In this document: one piece after another, positions 18,531 to 26,829 of the stretch | Numbering within the stretch: the stretch's first letter is position 1 | Layout: each line of letters starts with the position of its first letter | Assembly: GCA_023229545.1 (NCBI GenBank) | Contig: JALNZB010000015.1 | Coordinates: 14,866-78,865 of the forward strand | Length of the DNA: 64,000 bases | Source of the DNA: Sulfuritalea sp. | GTDB taxonomy: Bacteria; Pseudomonadota; Gammaproteobacteria; Burkholderiales; Rhodocyclaceae | Reading direction: 5' to 3' | The notes under the pieces: model-generated | The model's input: the letters and a program-made list of their open reading frames with translations, nothing else | Told to the model about the DNA's origin: nothing | Databases searched by the model: none | Program-made: the position numbers and the translations under genes

Positions 18531-18548
18531 TACTTTATACATAAAGTA
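18531..18548. promoter_or_regulatory. Inverted repeat upstream of the haem receptor gene
   Basis: TACTTTAT and ATAAAGTA form perfect 8-bp arms around a 2-base centre, A/T-rich in a GC-rich neighbourhood and 24-41 bp upstream of the receptor ATG. It is placed like an operator overlapping a promoter. The binding protein is unknown; it does not look like an FNR/CRP box. Confidence 0.55.
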
Positions 18549-18638
18549 CATTCTATCCCATGGGGACCGGTTCGTGAGCGTCTGGCTATAACTATCGATA
18601 TACCTTTTTTCAGCCTGAATGGTTACTGACAAGGAGCG

Positions 18639-19760
18639 TTAGACCGTCAGATCGATTTCCTGCACCCAGCCGGTCCGACCGTCTTCGGCAAGAAACACGC
18701 CGCTCGCCGCTATTGCACCGAGATTGCTGTTGCCTGCGCCGCGCAACTCGAAGGGGCTGGCGACACTGCCCGTGGCAATCGCACCCACATTGCGCTGGGC
18801 GAGGGTCTCCAGCGTACCGTCGCCCGTGGCATCCGGCGTCCAGATGCGTAGCGCCGTGAACGCGGTGTCGTTTTCGTCGATCCAGCCATTGTGATCGTTG
18901 TCCAGCGCCGCCAGTTCGTCGAAGCCGGAATTGGTCGCCGGGCCGAACAACTCGCTGCCCGAGTCGATCCGACCGTTGGCGTTGCGATCGATGGCCAGAT
19001 AGCCGCTGCCGCCGGCCAGCAGGGCCAGATTGTCTGTGGTGCCATCGCTGTCGAGATCGAAGGCGAAGCGCTGGTCGGAAAGCTGCGCCGCCGTGCCGTC
19101 GAAGTTCAGCACCAGCGGGTCACGGCGCACGGCATCGCCGGCGCGGAGGCTGACCGAGGTTTCCTCGCGATAGCTGCGCGTCATGGACAGATCGAGCTTG
19201 AAACTGATTTCCCTGCCATCGCTGGTCCTGATGCTTCCCTCGGCGGATACCTGGGTTTGTTCGGACTCCTGATGCACTGCGTGGTAGTCGTATTCGATGC
19301 CGAAGCCGGCGGGCCTGGCCGGGGCGGTTTGTTGCGGCGCGGCAGGGGCGGCTGCCTTGGGGTCGGTCATTGCCGGCGCGGCTTCCGCGTGCTGCAACTC
19401 CTTCGCCGAAAAAGTCCGGATCGACTGCCCGGTCAGCATCTCGATCATGGAACGGATCAGCCTCAGAATGGGGTCGTTTTCGACTGCGTCGGAGGCTTCT
19501 TCGATGGCGGTTACTTCGGGTGCCTGAGTCGGCTGAACGACCGGCGGCGCCGACAGCGAGGCCATGGCTGCCCGAAGATCCGCCGCGAGCGAAGCGCGGG
19601 CGGCGGACGATAGCGACACGGCGGAAGCTGCGGCGTTGCCGCCCGCCTCAAAGTCTGGCCGACGATTGCCTATCCAGGCGCGCAGCGACTCACTCGATTC
19701 GTCGCGCGTGGTGGCCAGATGGCTGGAGGTGAGGGAATAGCTGGCGCTGTCGATTCTCAT
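18639..19760 (-). CDS. EF-hand type calcium-binding repeat protein
   Basis: 373 aa, no signal peptide. After a disordered N-terminal half, residues ~225-310 contain three Asp/Asn/Gly calcium-loop-like motifs: DLDSDGTTDNL, DRNANGRIDSGSELFG and DNDHNGWIDENDTAF. This VCBS/EF-hand-like protein type is widespread in beta- and gammaproteobacteria, often annotated only as a hypothetical calcium-binding protein; the biological role is unknown. The start is uncertain: ATG 19760 (MRIDSASYSL) matches the usual N terminus and has GGGA upstream, ATG 19769 is in the same frame. No operon partner is evident. Confidence 0.8.
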   Translation of the reverse strand: MRIDSASYSLTSSHLATTRDESSESLRAWIGNRRPDFEAGGNAAASAVSLSSAARASLAADLRAAMASLSAPPVVQPTQAPEVTAIEEASDAVENDPILRLIRSMIEMLTGQSIRTFSAKELQHAEAAPAMTDPKAAAPAAPQQTAPARPAGFGIEYDYHAVHQESEQTQVSAEGSIRTSDGREISFKLDLSMTRSYREETSVSLRAGDAVRRDPLVLNFDGTAAQLSDQRFAFDLDSDGTTDNLALLAGGSGYLAIDRNANGRIDSGSELFGPATNSGFDELAALDNDHNGWIDENDTAFTALRIWTPDATGDGTLETLAQRNVGAIATGSVASPFELRGAGNSNLGAIAASGVFLAEDGRTGWVQEIDLTV

Positions 19761-19827
19761 GATGGGCATCCCGTGGCGCCGATCAAAGGCGCCTGCCCGG
19801 AACTTAACGACGCCGCCGCGCAAAAAC

Positions 19828-20262
19828 TTAGCGCTGACTTCTGACCCAGCGGATCAGGCTGGCGGCATCCGTCGCGCCGGCTTGACGCGCGACTTCTTGG
19901 CCTTTGCGGAACAGCGCCAGCGTCGGAATCGAGCGTATGCCGAAGCGCGCCGCGAGTTGCTGTTCTTCCTCGGTGTTGACTTTCGCCAGGCGGAACTGCG
20001 GCTCCAGTTGTTTCGCGGCCTGGGCGAAGGCCGGCGCCATGCTGCGACAGGGACCGCACCAGGGCGCCCAGAAATCGACCAGCAGCGGAATGTCGGAGCG
20101 TCCGGCGTGGGCGTCGAAGTTTGCCGCGCCGAGCGCCACCGGTTCACCGACGAACAGGCGATCCTTGCACTTGCCGCAAGTGCCGCCCTCGTCAAGGCGT
20201 TCGGCGGGAAGGCGATTGGCCGCGTGGCAGTGCGGGCAGATGACGATCAACGACTCGGACAT
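19828..20262 (-). CDS. trxC: Thioredoxin 2 (zinc-binding)
   Basis: 144 aa. An N-terminal zinc module (CPHCH and CGKC, residues ~9-33) precedes a thioredoxin fold with the active site FWAPWCGPCRSMAP and the cis-Pro segment IRSIPTLALF. TrxC reduces disulfides in the cytoplasm and is usually tied to oxidative stress. It lies 51 bp downstream of the sufB-like gene on the same strand, so it may be co-transcribed with this Fe-S cluster pair. Confidence 0.95.
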   Translation of the reverse strand: MSESLIVICPHCHAANRLPAERLDEGGTCGKCKDRLFVGEPVALGAANFDAHAGRSDIPLLVDFWAPWCGPCRSMAPAFAQAAKQLEPQFRLAKVNTEEEQQLAARFGIRSIPTLALFRKGQEVARQAGATDAASLIRWVRSQR

Positions 20263-20313
20263 GGCGGACTCCGTATATCAGGTGCTACCGATATAAGGAT
20301 GTTGCGAGCAACT

Positions 20314-21396
20314 TCAAGTGACCGCCTCGGGCCGATTGAACGAGCGCATCGCCGTTCCGCCAGCACCGACTGTTGTGAGGCTGCAATAAATGTCTCTCAA
20401 TCCAACCGGGGTTTCGTTGTTCGGTCGCGGCATGAATCTGACGACGCTTTCCTCTTCCCGCTGCCCCAGCAGGCCGCCGACGATCAGATCCACCGCTTGT
20501 TCAGGGGAAAGACCATGAGCCATCAGGGTTTCCATCTGGTGGTGGTCGACGCTGCCGATGGCAGCCTCATGGGTGACTCTGGCCAGTGGATGGGTGACCC
20601 TTACGACGGGCTCGGCGCTGGCAACCGCCCGATCCTTGATGATCTCCATGCAGTCCATATGGCCGCAGGCTCCCTCCGCATTGCCTTCGGTGATGCCGAT
20701 GATTTCTGCGGTGGCGTCGTCCTCGACCGCGATGCGGGTCTTGATCAGGCCACGTGCCGCGCGGCCTGCCAGAACCAGTCTTTCGCGGATGCGTATGGCG
20801 TCTGTCGCGTGACCGAACACTCGGGCCGTGAGTTCCACCTCGGCCTCTTCGTCGGCTTCCACCTCGTAGTCAATATCGAGCTTGCCGACGCGACCGGTGG
20901 TGAGCGAAAAGTCGGAACGGTAGAGCGCGTGTTTGCCGACCTTGACGGCCGTCTTGGGAGTCACCGTGACGCCGCCGTGGGGACCGTGGTAGTGAGCTTC
21001 GGTGTAGGTGAGACGAGCGCCATCGCCGATCTCGATCCGGGCATCCATGGCATGCTCGACCTGCTCGGCATTGGGGAAGAAGCAATGGGCGACGACGTCG
21101 ACGACAGCGCCTTGTTCCAGCACCAGGGTCATTTGGATGTGCTGGCATCCCATTGCGGGCAGCACGCCGAAATACAAGTGCAGCGGGTGAGTCAGGTGCA
21201 CACGGCGGTTGGCACGAATGCTGGCCACGATGCCATCGGGCGTTTCCTCGGCAACGAGTTCAAGTCCCGGCACTTGCCGCTGGCTAAGCAACCGCTGGCC
21301 GCTCGCCACCAGGTGGGCAGTCCAGGGGTCCGCCAGGATGGCACGATCGACGCCACGGCGATCCAGAACCTGCAACAGGCTGTCCAGTTCAGTCAT
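20314..21396 (-). CDS. SufB/SufD-like Fe-S scaffold protein (short, SMS-type)
   Basis: 360 aa with the SufBD beta-helix core: ALYRSDFSLTTGRVGKLDIDYEVEADEEAEVELTARV region (seen as VGKHALYRSDF and KLDIDYEVEADEE), IIGITEGNAEGACGHMDCMEIIKD, and the C-terminal THEAAIGSVDHHQMETLMAHGLS, where SufB proteins carry catalytic Cys/His/Glu residues. It is shorter than E. coli SufB (~495) or SufD (~420) and is paired only with a SufC, like the two-gene SufBC or SMS systems of archaea. Its start overlaps the sufC stop by 8 bp. The C terminus (VGAGGTAMRS) is encoded by a dispersed-repeat copy. The role in Fe-S assembly is inferred. Confidence 0.85.
   Translation of the reverse strand: MTELDSLLQVLDRRGVDRAILADPWTAHLVASGQRLLSQRQVPGLELVAEETPDGIVASIRANRRVHLTHPLHLYFGVLPAMGCQHIQMTLVLEQGAVVDVVAHCFFPNAEQVEHAMDARIEIGDGARLTYTEAHYHGPHGGVTVTPKTAVKVGKHALYRSDFSLTTGRVGKLDIDYEVEADEEAEVELTARVFGHATDAIRIRERLVLAGRAARGLIKTRIAVEDDATAEIIGITEGNAEGACGHMDCMEIIKDRAVASAEPVVRVTHPLARVTHEAAIGSVDHHQMETLMAHGLSPEQAVDLIVGGLLGQREEESVVRFMPRPNNETPVGLRDIYCSLTTVGAGGTAMRSFNRPEAVT
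20351..20373 (+). repeat. Dispersed 23-bp repeat, copy 7 (3' end of the sufB-like gene)
   Basis: Forward copy GCCGTTCCGCC-AGCACCGACTGT, read on the minus strand as TVGAGGTA in the last 20 residues of the SufB-like protein. Confidence 0.7.
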
Positions 21397-22105
21397 GGTG
21401 ACAATCCCTGTCGTCGCAGTGCCAGCACACGCGTCCCTGGTAACCTGCCGCCACCGACTCCGGATCGCCGGTGCCGACGATGTGGCCGCCGCACAGTTGC
21501 GAGGCGCGATCCGCGATGCGGGTTATCTCCTCGCGATGGGTGATCAACAGCACCGCGCTGCCTCGCGCCTTGAAAGTGCCGATGACGCCGATGAGCTCCC
21601 GGATCGACAGCAGATCGATGCCCGAAGTGGGCTCGTCGAGGATTACCAGGCGTGGCGCCAATGCCAGCACCGAGGCCAGTTCAACACGCTTGCGCTCGTC
21701 ATCGCTGAGGGTCTTGTCCACCATGCGGTTCAGGTAGTCGTTCGGCGACAATCCAACGTGGTGGAGGCAATCCTGCGCATCCGCCACGACATGACCCAGA
21801 GCCAAGTACTCGCGAACCGACAGACCCTCGTAGCGGGTGGGTTCCTGCCAAGCCAGTGAAATCCCCAGGCGCGCCCGCTCGTGCAGAGGCAGATCATCAA
21901 TACGATGATGGTCAAAACGGATTTCGCCCGTCGCGGGACGATAGCCCTCGCAGCCCATGACCAGATACGCGAGGGTGCTTTTGCCCGCGCCATTGGCGCC
22001 CACCAGGGCATGAATCTCGCCTGCCGCCACATCCAGGTCAAGTCCGTCCAGCACCGACCGTGCCGGTACGTGGAAGCTCAGATGATCGATTTCGAGAAGG
22101 GCCAT
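21389..22105 (-). CDS. SufC-like ABC ATPase
   Basis: 238 aa. It shows Walker A GANGAGKST, a Q-loop near SLAWQEPTRYEG, Walker B LVILDEPTSGID and an H-loop LLITHREE. The signature motif is degenerate, LSDDERKR rather than LSGGE, as in SufC proteins. It should power the partner SufB-like scaffold in the cytoplasm. The C terminus is unusual: CWHCDDRDCHHD is rich in Cys and His and could bind metal. ATG 22105 (MALLEIDHLSF) is preferred over an upstream GTG at 22141. The gene is directly upstream of, and overlaps, the SufB-like gene. Confidence 0.87.
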   Translation of the reverse strand: MALLEIDHLSFHVPARSVLDGLDLDVAAGEIHALVGANGAGKSTLAYLVMGCEGYRPATGEIRFDHHRIDDLPLHERARLGISLAWQEPTRYEGLSVREYLALGHVVADAQDCLHHVGLSPNDYLNRMVDKTLSDDERKRVELASVLALAPRLVILDEPTSGIDLLSIRELIGVIGTFKARGSAVLLITHREEITRIADRASQLCGGHIVGTGDPESVAAGYQGRVCWHCDDRDCHHD

Positions 22106-22256
22106 TCGCTGCTTTCGGCGCGGAGGTGCATCCTGCGGCACCGGTGCCCCGGATGGCCACTTGCAGTGCGCGTTGCTCCCGCGCTATGCAGCCCTCTGCA
22201 ATCCGTAACTTTGGCTGATTCTGTTTGGCGGAAACCCTGCCTTCTTTAGTTGGAGA

Positions 22257-22481
22257 TCATCCAGAGCAAGCTGTCACATCGGTTTCGGCCTGAAGCCAGT
22301 CGGACATCTCGTTGCCAGGCGCAAAACCGCGCCGTTCGGCGTGAAAATAAGCCGCTTCCGCGATCATTTGCTCGCGCGGACAATCGTCATTGCCCGATGA
22401 TCGGGGCTTGCCGGATGAACGCGCCTGTTTTGCCGGTCCGGTGTCCTTGGACTTGGTTATAGGCTCGCTTTTCTTTTTCAT
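22257..22481 (-). CDS. DUF2934 family small protein
   Basis: 74 aa. A Lys/Ser-rich N terminus is followed by MIAEAAYFHAERRGFAPGNEMSDWLQAE, the characteristic DUF2934 segment (IAxxAYxxAExRGFxPGxExxDWLxAE). The function of this family is unknown. ATG 22481 stands 8 bases after AGGAGG; an in-frame ATG two codons earlier (22487) is too close to that site. The gene is 18 bp downstream of the small PAS gene's stop and 151 bp upstream of the sufC-like start, all on the same strand. Confidence 0.85.
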   Translation of the reverse strand: MKKKSEPITKSKDTGPAKQARSSGKPRSSGNDDCPREQMIAEAAYFHAERRGFAPGNEMSDWLQAETDVTACSG

Positions 22482-22499
22482 TGTCATCTCCTCCTGAAG

Positions 22500-22991
22500 C
22501 TAGGAACACGCCACCTCTCCCGATCGGCGCACATTAAGGAGAAATATCTCCTGACCGTCTGTCATCATCCTCGACAGTTTGACCTCGACCGCAAACCTGC
22601 ATCCGTCGGCGTCTTTCGCCTCGAATTCCCGCCATTCGTCGTCCGCGCTGAGGTGAACCAGATACCTGGCGCTGTAGCTCGGCGAACTCCCGCCCACCAG
22701 CAACCCCGCGATGAACTCTGAAATCCACCTCCCGGTCAGCCGAACCTGGCTTGCTCCGAATATGTTCTCGGCGGGCGCCCCACAACTGATGATCCGGCCC
22801 ACGCGATCCAGCACCAGAGTGCCGTACTCATCCCGATTCGCGAAATTCGCGGCGACATGAAACATGTCCTGTTTCGATCCGGCGTGCAGCGCGGCGGTTG
22901 GACTTTGTTCGATCATGAGCTGAGCACCCGGTGGCAATACGACGGAGGACTTGCCGGAACGCAAGCGAACATTGGCGCAGAACATTTCCAT
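22500..22991 (-). CDS. Small single-PAS-domain protein
   Basis: Up to 163 aa and essentially one PAS domain: YGTLVLDRVGRIISCGAPAENIFG, the helical FGASQVRLTGRWISEFIAG and a final beta strand VEVKLSRMMTDGQEIFLLNVR. There is no output domain, signal peptide or membrane segment. Single PAS proteins usually act as sensors that dock on another protein; the partner is unknown. The start is uncertain: ATG 22991, 22985 or 22916, none with a strong ribosome-binding site. The DUF2934 gene follows closely. Confidence 0.72.
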   Translation of the reverse strand: MEMFCANVRLRSGKSSVVLPPGAQLMIEQSPTAALHAGSKQDMFHVAANFANRDEYGTLVLDRVGRIISCGAPAENIFGASQVRLTGRWISEFIAGLLVGGSSPSYSARYLVHLSADDEWREFEAKDADGCRFAVEVKLSRMMTDGQEIFLLNVRRSGEVACS

Positions 22992-23049
22992 GCTCGAAAG
23001 GTAGGCCGATCCGGCGCCCGCGGGAATACCCTCCCTGCCGTATTTTCGA

Positions 23050-23065
23050 TACCGGTATACCGGTA
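23050..23065. promoter_or_regulatory. Perfect 16-bp palindrome upstream of the PAS gene
   Basis: TACCGGTATACCGGTA is its own reverse complement. It is about 60 bp upstream of the leftward PAS gene and 150 bp upstream of the rightward gene at 23214, in the 222-bp divergent gap, so it could be an operator for either. Confidence 0.55.
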
Positions 23066-23146
23066 GGGAGGCCGCTACGTTCGCTCCGGAACAGGCCGCG
23101 CCGACCTTGTTTCCCCGACGGCGGATGCGTATCTGCCATTTTCACC

Positions 23147-23169
23147 GCCGTCCCGCCAGCGCCGACTAT
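23147..23169 (+). repeat. Dispersed 23-bp repeat, copy 8
   Basis: Forward copy GCCGTCCCGCC-AGCGCCGACTAT in the divergent gap, ending 44 bp before the start of the gene at 23214. Confidence 0.75.
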
Positions 23170-23213
23170 TGAGAGGCTGGTACAGTGGGGCCCCGTCCGG
23201 ACCGGAGCAGTTC

Positions 23214-23801
23214 ATGAATGACCGCATTCGCCATTTGCTTGACCAGATGTCCGCACTCGAGGATGACCTGCGCACGGCAGTCCATGAACAGGAGAGCAGC
23301 GCGCTATTCAGGATCGAGGGAAAGCGCGTCGAATTCGAGCAGTCCATCCGGCAGGCGCATCTTCGGCTCAAGACGGGGTTTTTCCGCTGGCTGGTTGCCT
23401 ACCGTCCGCAGAACCTGATCACCGGGCCGATCATCTATTCCATGATCGTTCCGCTGGCGGTTCTCGACCTTTTCGTCAGCCTCTATCAGGCGACGTGTTT
23501 CCCGATCTACCGGGTCGCCAGGGTGCGTCGCGCGGACTACATTGTGTTCGACCGGCAGCAGCTCGAATATCTGAACTTCATCGAGAAAGTCCACTGCACC
23601 TATTGCGCCTATGGCAGCGGACTGATTGCCTACGTGACCGAGGTTGTGGCGCGCACCGAGGAGTATTTCTGTCCGATCAAGCACGCGCGCAAAATCCTCG
23701 GCACTCATTCACGCTACAGGCGTTTCCTGGACTACGGGGACGCTGCGGACTATGAGGCGCGGCTTGAAAAGTTTCGCGTAGGACTTGGCAAGGAGGAGTG
23801 A
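23214..23801 (+). CDS. Conserved membrane-associated protein of unknown function
   Basis: 195 aa. An amphipathic helical N terminus leads to a hydrophobic stretch (~67-92: ITGPIIYSMIVPLAVLDLF), then the conserved-looking pattern TCFPIYRVARVRRADYIVFDRQ, HCTYCAYGSGLIAYV and YFCPIKHARK. Cys95, Cys128, Cys131 and Cys153 could form a metal or redox site. I recognise it as a recurrent proteobacterial hypothetical protein but know no assigned function. ATG 23214 has GGAG 6 bases upstream. Its last 52 bp overlap the convergent hemH gene. Confidence 0.78.
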   Translation: MNDRIRHLLDQMSALEDDLRTAVHEQESSALFRIEGKRVEFEQSIRQAHLRLKTGFFRWLVAYRPQNLITGPIIYSMIVPLAVLDLFVSLYQATCFPIYRVARVRRADYIVFDRQQLEYLNFIEKVHCTYCAYGSGLIAYVTEVVARTEEYFCPIKHARKILGTHSRYRRFLDYGDAADYEARLEKFRVGLGKEE

Positions 23802-24871
23802 GCGCGGGAGGCGCGCGCCTCCGCCTCCGGGTCGGCTTGTGCGGCAAGCGGCCAGCCGGCGAGGTGGGTTGTCACCAGGTCGCGCAACGCGGCGATCCAG
23901 TCGGGGCGTTCGTTCACGCAGGGAATGTAGTTGAATTCCTTGCCGCCCGATGACAGAAACGCGGCCTTGCATTCCATGGCGATTTCTTCGAGGGTTTCCA
24001 GGCAATCGGCAACGAAGCCGGGGCAGACGATGTCGACCCGTGCCGTACCGTCGCGACCGAGTTTTTCCAGCGTCGCCTGGGTATAGGGTTGCAGCCACTC
24101 GGCTTTACCAAAGCGCGACTGGAAGGTGATCAGGTAGTTCTTTTCGTCGAGTCCCAGCGCTTCCGCCACAAGGCGCCCGGTTTTCTGGCATTCGCAGTAA
24201 TAGGGATCGCCCAGGTCGAGCGAGCGGCGCGGCAGGCCGTGAAAGCTCATCACCAGTTTGTCGGGCCGGCCATGAGCGGCCCAGTGTTCGCCGATGCTGG
24301 CGGCCAGCGCGGCGATGTAGCCGGGGTGATCGTGGAAATGCTTGATGAAACGCAGTTCCGGCGGGTTGCGGCTGCGCTTGATCCAGTCGGCGACGTCATC
24401 CATCACGCTGGCGGTGGTGCTGGCCGCATATTGCGGGTAAAGCGGGACGACCAGCACGCGCTCGACGCCGTCGCGCCGGAATTGGTCGAGGGCACCGCCG
24501 ATCGAGGGCTGACCGTAGCGCATGGCCGACGCCACGATAATTTCCGCCGCGCCGTTTTCACCCAGCCAACCCTTGAGCAGTCTGGCCTGGCGCTCGGTAT
24601 GGACTTTCAGCGGCGAACCGTCCTGCATCCAGACTTTTGCATATTTGGTCGCCGATTTTGCCGGACGCAGTCGGAGGATGATGCCGTTCAGAATCAGCCA
24701 CCAGACCGGGCGCGGGATTTCGACTACGCGGGGGTCCCAGAGAAACTGCTTGAGGTAACGACGCAGCGCCGCCGCCGTCGGCGCCTCGGGAGTGCCGAGG
24801 TTCACCAGCAAGACGCCGGTGCGGCGCGGCGCACCGTGCTGCTGCGCGGGTTCGGGAGCGTAACGTGGCAT
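23750..24871 (-). CDS. hemH: Ferrochelatase
   Basis: Inserts Fe2+ into protoporphyrin IX, the last step of haem b synthesis, at the inner membrane. The 373 residues contain GVLLVNLGTPEAP, VVPLYPQYAASTTAS, the catalytic His in VMSFHGLPRRS, and FVADCLETLEEI with the C-terminal CVN segment. The final ~35 residues (from LAAQADPE) are a polar tail that overlaps the convergent gene. The start ATG (24871) shares its A with the hrcA TGA, so the genes are translationally coupled. Confidence 0.96.
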   Translation of the reverse strand: MPRYAPEPAQQHGAPRRTGVLLVNLGTPEAPTAAALRRYLKQFLWDPRVVEIPRPVWWLILNGIILRLRPAKSATKYAKVWMQDGSPLKVHTERQARLLKGWLGENGAAEIIVASAMRYGQPSIGGALDQFRRDGVERVLVVPLYPQYAASTTASVMDDVADWIKRSRNPPELRFIKHFHDHPGYIAALAASIGEHWAAHGRPDKLVMSFHGLPRRSLDLGDPYYCECQKTGRLVAEALGLDEKNYLITFQSRFGKAEWLQPYTQATLEKLGRDGTARVDIVCPGFVADCLETLEEIAMECKAAFLSSGGKEFNYIPCVNERPDWIAALRDLVTTHLAGWPLAAQADPEAEARASRAHSSLPSPTRNFSSRAS

Positions 24872-25890
24872 CAGGGTGTCGAGAGCGCCGACGAAAGAAG
24901 CTTGGCGGTGATGTCGACAATCGGAATGACGCGTTCATAGGCCATGCGCGTCGGGCCGATGACGCCGATGGTGCCGACGATCTGGCCATCGACCTCGTAG
25001 GGCGCGGCGACCACGCTGCATTCGTCGAGCGACGCGATGCCGGATTCGCCGCCGATGAACACCTGCACGCCTTCGGCGCGGCAGGACAACTCCAGCAACT
25101 GGGCCAGCCCGGTGCGCTGCTCGAACAGGTCGAAGACGCGGCGCAGGCGCGCCATGTTGGAAGACAGATCCTCGACACCGAGCAGATTCTTCTCGCCGCT
25201 GATGACGTACTGCGTCGAGGTGTCGGCGATGGCCTGGTTGCTGGCATCGAGCGCGGCGGTCATCAGTTCCGACATGTCGGCGCGCAACTGGCGCAGTTCT
25301 TCGACCACGCGCGCGCGCACCTGGTCGAAGTCGAGTCCGAGACAGTTCTGGTTCAGGTAGTTGGCCGCGATGACCAGTTCCGATGGGCTGTAATTGCGCT
25401 GGGTGAACAGGATGCGGTTCTGCACGTCGCCGTCGGCGGTGACGATGATCAGGAGAATGCGCTTGTCGGACAGGCTGAGAAACTCGATCTGGCGGATGCG
25501 CGGCTGCTGGCGGCGCGGCGCGACCACCACACCGGCAAAGGCGGTGAGCTGCGACAGCAGTTGCGAAGCGTGGCTGATCACCAGTTGCGGCTGGTCGGGC
25601 TGGATGGCGTCCCGGATTTCGGAGAGTTCGCTGCCTTGCAGCGGTCGCACCGTCAGCAGGGAATCGACGAAGAGCCGGTAGCCCAGCGGCGTCGGCACGC
25701 GTCCGGCCGAGGTGTGCGGACTGGCGATGAAGCCCATTTCTTCCAGGTCCGACATGACGTTGCGGATCGTCGCCGGGGAGAGTTCCAGGCCCGAGTATTT
25801 CGAAAGCGTGCGCGAGCCGACCGGCTGACCTTCGGCGATATAGCGTTCGATCAGGGTTTTCAGCAGGGTTTGCGCACGATAGTCGAGCAT
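24871..25890 (-). CDS. hrcA: Heat-inducible transcription repressor HrcA
   Basis: 339 aa. An N-terminal winged helix-turn-helix (QPVGSRTLSKYSGLELSPATIRNVMSDLEEMGFI, then SAGRVPTPLGYRLFVD) and a GAF-like C-terminal domain identify HrcA, which represses groE or dnaK genes through CIRCE operators. I found no CIRCE element (TTAGCACTC-N9-GAGTGCTAA) in the window; the grpE and dnaK promoters here look sigma-32 dependent. Its targets are therefore probably elsewhere, for example groESL. ATG 25890 has no clear ribosome-binding site. Confidence 0.95.
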   Translation of the reverse strand: MLDYRAQTLLKTLIERYIAEGQPVGSRTLSKYSGLELSPATIRNVMSDLEEMGFIASPHTSAGRVPTPLGYRLFVDSLLTVRPLQGSELSEIRDAIQPDQPQLVISHASQLLSQLTAFAGVVVAPRRQQPRIRQIEFLSLSDKRILLIIVTADGDVQNRILFTQRNYSPSELVIAANYLNQNCLGLDFDQVRARVVEELRQLRADMSELMTAALDASNQAIADTSTQYVISGEKNLLGVEDLSSNMARLRRVFDLFEQRTGLAQLLELSCRAEGVQVFIGGESGIASLDECSVVAAPYEVDGQIVGTIGVIGPTRMAYERVIPIVDITAKLLSSALSTP

Positions 25891-25929
25891 GGATTCGATT
25901 CTAGCAGCCTGTCGGACGGCGCTCCGCGC

Positions 25930-26703
25930 TCAGAAACAACTGCTGCCGCCATCGACGATCAGCGCGTGACCCGTGACGTGGCGTGAGGCTTCGGAGGCGA
26001 GGAAAACCACCGCGCCCTTCAGGTCTTCGTCGCCGCCGACGCGGCCCAGGGCGGTGTCGGCGATGATCTGGTCGCCAAGCCTTTCCATCAGGCCGTTGGA
26101 CATTTTCGAGGGGAAAAATCCGGGGCAGATGGCATTGACGTTGATGTTGTACTTGCCCCATTCCGCCGCCAGGGCGCGGACGAAATTCACGGCGGCGCCC
26201 TTGCTGGTGTTGTAGGCGATGGTCTGGATGTCCGGCGGATTGCCACGCAGGCCGGCAATTGACGCGGTGACGATGACCTTGCCCGATTTTTGCGGAATGA
26301 AGGCGCGTTTGCCGACTTCCCTGGTCAGGAAAAACATGCCGTTGACGTTGAGGTCGATGACCTTGATCCAGGCGTCGAAAGGATAGTCCTCGGCCGGCGC
26401 GCCCCAGGTAGCGCCGGCATTGTTCACCAGGATATCGATCCTGCCGTAGCGGTCGAGCACCCTGTCGACAAGGCCGGGAATCTCGTCGAACTTCGACAAG
26501 TCGTTGGTGACGGCAAGTACCTCGACGCCCTGTCTTTCGAGATGGGTACGGGCCGCCGCCAGCTCGTCGGCCTTGCGCGCGGTGATGGCGAGTTTGGCGC
26601 CCATTTCGCCGAGCGCCTCGGCCATCTGCAAGCCAAGTCCGCGCGAACCGCCGGTGACGATGGCGACCTTGCCGGTCAGATCGAAAAGTTGTTTGACGCT
26701 CAT
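25930..26703 (-). CDS. Short-chain dehydrogenase/reductase
   Basis: 257 aa, classical SDR: nucleotide-binding TGGSRGLG near residue 18, NNAG, the catalytic S-Y-K (Ser in VTASIAG, YNTSK) and the C-terminal NAICPGFFPS plus VDGGSS. It is a cytosolic NAD(P)H-dependent oxidoreductase. The overall pattern is close to gluconate 5-dehydrogenase/3-oxoacyl-ACP reductase-like SDRs of betaproteobacteria, but the substrate cannot be read from sequence. AAAGGA precedes ATG 26703. It lies 39 bp upstream of hrcA on the same strand. Confidence 0.9.
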   Translation of the reverse strand: MSVKQLFDLTGKVAIVTGGSRGLGLQMAEALGEMGAKLAITARKADELAAARTHLERQGVEVLAVTNDLSKFDEIPGLVDRVLDRYGRIDILVNNAGATWGAPAEDYPFDAWIKVIDLNVNGMFFLTREVGKRAFIPQKSGKVIVTASIAGLRGNPPDIQTIAYNTSKGAAVNFVRALAAEWGKYNINVNAICPGFFPSKMSNGLMERLGDQIIADTALGRVGGDEDLKGAVVFLASEASRHVTGHALIVDGGSSCF

Positions 26704-26829
26704 GAGAGTCCTTTCAGAATCATGGGTAGTCTAGTGCCAAAAGCGGTGGAGGCCAGCACTGAAACTGCGTTTCCGCTATCATTGCCGCCTCTCGCAGCAA
26801 GCCCTCTGCATGGTTCCCGCCCCTTTTCC

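Noticed and set aside
24860..25930. CIRCE operator near hrcA
   Set aside because: Searched by eye for TTAGCACTC and its partner on both strands; none seen.
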